Positions 63,462-64,000 of a stretch of DNA of 64,000 bases are shown here, one piece after another (within the stretch, counting starts at the first letter, position 1; each line of letters starts with the position of its first letter). Source of the DNA: Bifidobacterium callitrichidarum (GTDB taxonomy: Bacteria; Actinomycetota; Actinomycetes; Actinomycetales; Bifidobacteriaceae); assembly GCF_003129905.1 (NCBI RefSeq), contig NZ_QFFM01000015.1:18334-82333 (forward strand), in the 5' to 3' direction. Position numbers and translations under genes: made by a program. The notes below the pieces were generated by a model. That model made no database searches, was not told the origin of the DNA, and saw only the letters and a list, made by a program, of their open reading frames with translations.

Positions 63462-64000
63462 ATGACGAATCCGCAACGCTCCCCCATGCCCGCGTCCGAC
63501 CGTCCCCGGACGACGCGGCCGAGCCCCGCGCGCCCGACCCCGAATCCCGGAGACGGCGCCGGGCGCTCCGGTCGTATGTTCCGCAATGGCAAGGCCGCGG
63601 ACATGGACGACGTGCCGGTGAGGACCCAATCCTGGTGCACGGTGGTCATGGTGCCGTTGGCGAGCTTCATGTGCTTGGCGCAGACCTCGTTCTTCGCGCA
63701 GAACTTCGAACAGGACTCAGCAGGCTTCATGCTCATGGTGCTGTGTTCGCTGGTGGCGCTGCCGTCCGGCTTCCTGCTGCTTGCCCGGGTCGAGTATCCG
63801 GAGCCGACGTTCTGGATCGCCTGTGCCTTGGTAGCGGTGTTCCCCTTCGATTCGCTGGTCGTGCTCATGGCGCTGACCTCGCTGCTGGCCCGTAGATCGG
63901 CCCGGAAAATCAGTGTTCGCGCGGCGATTGCGGGCACGCTGGTGACGGTGTGGTCGCAGGTGCGTGACGCCCTGCAGCCGCCGCACGCCTCGATCTGGCA
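63462..64000 (+). CDS. N-terminal part of a polytopic membrane protein, possibly a sensor histidine kinase (runs off window)
   Basis: The frame ATG ACG AAT... stays open to the window end (179 residues and part of the next codon). A Pro/Arg-rich cytoplasmic tail of about 60 residues is followed by helices at TVVMVPLASFMCLAQTSFFA, AGFMLMVLCSLVALPSGFLLL, FWIACALVAVFPFDSLVVLMALTSLLA and ISVRAAIAGTLVTVW. This is the usual N-terminal arrangement of actinobacterial NarL-type sensor kinases (four short helices), but no kinase motif is within the window, so the function is a guess. Confidence 0.6.
   Translation, partial: MTNPQRSPMPASDRPRTTRPSPARPTPNPGDGAGRSGRMFRNGKAADMDDVPVRTQSWCTVVMVPLASFMCLAQTSFFAQNFEQDSAGFMLMVLCSLVALPSGFLLLARVEYPEPTFWIACALVAVFPFDSLVVLMALTSLLARRSARKISVRAAIAGTLVTVWSQVRDALQPPHASIW

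Overview
The window is high-GC actinobacterial chromosome and most resembles Bifidobacterium, probably the B. longum group. The assignment rests on the gene content (a ClgR-type regulator beside DUF3046, recA-recX and cinA; a ParE-type topoisomerase beside a sigA with a long acidic N-terminus; a PASTA kinase; GPH symporters with LacI regulators), on many TANNNT -10 boxes only 6-8 nt before start codons (leaderless mRNAs), and on a LexA box of the actinobacterial CGAAC..GTTCG type. I saw no rRNA, tRNA, CRISPR array or intact transposase. Species rank is inference.

Layout. 1-13000: the end of an iron-type alcohol dehydrogenase, a very long Lhr helicase, a ribokinase-like kinase, an MFS transporter, a membrane-anchored TAP-like peptidase, and parE. 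13000-21000: the housekeeping sigma factor, a DUF4192 protein, a polyprenyl diphosphate synthase, a PASTA Ser/Thr kinase, a PlsC acyltransferase and a small membrane protein. 21000-36600: a carbohydrate island interrupted by trpD. Its first module is LacI / GPH symporter - GH28 - ABC permease - permease - binding protein. Its second is a regulator that fuses a complete LacI repressor to a complete ABC-type solute-binding domain, divergent from a GH115 alpha-glucuronidase and a second GPH symporter. A 12-bp motif occurs in all three control regions and suggests a common regulon for acidic plant glycans. 36600-43400: secA, hpf, a small membrane-protein/winged-helix operon with two palindromic operators on its promoter, the RNase P RNA and recX. 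43300-52000: the conserved actinobacterial block recA, DUF3046, clgR, cinA, pgsA, ftsK, interrupted by an SLC45-type MFS gene. 52000-64000: a Fic protein with a degenerate active site, miaA, miaB, a RelQ-type alarmone synthetase, an EamA exporter, a Bax-inhibitor-1 protein, a GT39/GT2 glycosyltransferase pair, an Ltp-like repeat protein, and the start of a membrane protein cut off by the window end.

Between genes lie two related repeat families: a MITE-like element with about 25-bp terminal inverted repeats, one copy having a perfect 8-bp target duplication, and shorter REP-like palindromes built on GGCTCCCCTC. The MITE contains one arm of the REP, so the families are nested. The features most worth follow-up are the LacI-SBP fusion regulator and its putative operators, the MITE/REP system, the doubly palindromic promoter at 40.75 kb and the atypical Fic and GH28 proteins.
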